A stretch of DNA of 7,595 bases. It comes from Kiritimatiellia bacterium. Its GTDB lineage: Bacteria > Verrucomicrobiota > Kiritimatiellia > RFP12 > DVOR01. Each line of letters begins with the position of its first letter. The first letter of the stretch is position 1. The stretch is from assembly GCA_017646485.1 (NCBI GenBank), contig JAGCML010000048.1, forward strand, positions 1 to 7,595. Reading direction: 5' to 3'. Made by a program: the position numbers and the translations under genes. Positions 6,949 to 7,595 of the stretch are shown here, piece by piece. The notes under the pieces were generated by a model. That model ran no database searches. It saw only the letters and a list, made by a program, of their open reading frames with translations, and was not told where the DNA came from.

Positions 6949-7595
6949 ATGAAAGCTTTAGAACTTAAATTCACGGCATTTTTAGCGACCCTCTTGGTCG
7001 GAGGCATGACCTTTGCCGCAGATGCCACCCAGCCTACCACTGGACAGGAACCCCCTGCGCAACCCATTGCTGCAAAATGGGCTTGCCAACCCGCCCCCGT
7101 TCAGTTGCCCCACGGCTTCGATCCCAATCGCATCTATCTCGGCGCACGCCCCACCCTGCTTCCTGATGGATCGGCCTTCTTGTTTGAGTGGTGCGATGCC
7201 ATTTGGTATGCCCCCACCGCAGGTGGTACGGCAAAGGTGCTCCAACACTCCACTGGCCGTGACACTTGGCCGATCGTTTCAAATGACGGCAAGCGCTTCT
7301 GCTTCCAGTCGAATCGCTCGGGCGGTTGGCATGTCTTCGTCGCAGACATCAAAGAAGGCGCGGAAGCACGTCAAATTGGCTTCAACTCCGAAGCCGAACG
7401 TCCCTGCGCTTGGTCGCCTGATGACTCCGAACTCCTCTGCTATGTCGTCCGTGACGATGAAGGTTCTGTCTTTGACATTGGCCGTTTAGCTTGGCTTCCT
7501 GTGGACCGTCGTGCTGCAGAGCGTCGCGTCTTTGATGCACCAGGCTCTGAACCCTCCATCTCGCCCGATGGCCGTTACATCCTCTTTACCCAAGA
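6949..7595 (+). CDS. Secreted PD40 beta-propeller protein, tricorn-protease-like N-terminus, 3'-truncated
   Basis: The frame runs open from ATG 6949 to the right edge, giving 215 complete codons. Residues 1-23 look like a Sec signal peptide: short basic start, hydrophobic FLATLLVGGM core, and cleavage probable near TFA-ADA. A Pro/Gln/Thr-rich spacer (about 25-55) follows. PD40/WD40-like propeller blades then begin, each marked by an L/S-x-D-G turn: LPDG 71-74, SNDG 111-114, SPDD 156-159, SPDG 205-208. The blade containing AIWYAPTAGGTAKVL and the pattern of a diwv strand, GG turn and following N-R-x-G-x-x-x-V-F strand fit the N-terminal propeller of tricorn-type S41 proteases and TolB-like proteins. 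In tricorn the propeller channels peptides to a C-terminal serine protease; whether that domain exists lies beyond the window. Several cysteines (46, 82, 118, 153, 164) could form disulfides if the protein is extracytoplasmic. Likely in one operon with the exporter upstream. Family confidence is moderate; enzyme activity is not shown. Confidence 0.8.
   Translation, partial: MKALELKFTAFLATLLVGGMTFAADATQPTTGQEPPAQPIAAKWACQPAPVQLPHGFDPNRIYLGARPTLLPDGSAFLFEWCDAIWYAPTAGGTAKVLQHSTGRDTWPIVSNDGKRFCFQSNRSGGWHVFVADIKEGAEARQIGFNSEAERPCAWSPDDSELLCYVVRDDEGSVFDIGRLAWLPVDRRAAERRVFDAPGSEPSISPDGRYILFTQ

Noticed and set aside
7013..7489. 158-codon + strand frame of Pro/Ser-rich protein
   Set aside because: It overlaps, in another frame, the signal-peptide PD40 gene that runs from 6949 off the right edge and has coherent blade repeats.

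Overview
The window looks like chromosomal DNA from a Gram-negative, carbohydrate-degrading bacterium. Pointers are a large modular glycoside hydrolase with a beta-helix tail, an MsbA-type exporter, and a signal-peptide-bearing beta-propeller protein. Domain style (sialidase-type N-terminal beta module, GH18, GLUG-like tail, PD40 propeller) and codon use fit a gut or rumen member of the PVC superphylum (Lentisphaerota/Kiritimatiellota) best. Fibrobacterota is an alternative. This assignment is inference and weak. All four genes read on the + strand; I found no convincing gene on the - strand and no RNA gene, IS element, CRISPR array or defence system.

Layout. (1) 1-2371: the 3' part of a large GH18 (chitinase or endo-N-acetylglucosaminidase type) protein, open at the left edge and ending in a perfect stem-loop terminator. 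(2) 2372-2790: a C-rich, G-poor intergenic stretch that ends in a good sigma70-type promoter. (3) 2791-4650: a biotin-dependent carboxyltransferase (oxaloacetate decarboxylase alpha / pyruvate carboxylase subunit B family) whose C-terminal biotin domain looks like the AccB (acetyl-CoA carboxylase) type rather than the usual OadA type. It appears to be a single-gene transcript, closed by a 13-bp stem-loop. (4) 4651-4881: a 231-bp spacer crowded with inverted repeats. (5) 4882-6906: a full-length MsbA-like ABC exporter with an unusually long extracytoplasmic loop. (6) 6949-7595: the 5' part of a secreted PD40/tricorn-like beta-propeller protein, cut by the right edge and probably co-transcribed with the exporter (42-nt gap, no terminator).

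The genes do not form one obvious pathway. They cover extracellular glycan cleavage, central C3/C4 carboxyl metabolism, envelope lipid export, and a periplasmic or secreted propeller/protease. I see no clear new multi-gene system. The points most worth a second look are the carboxyltransferase/AccB-type biotin domain fusion, the modular GH18 architecture, the long loop in the exporter, and a sharp change in strand composition near 2380.
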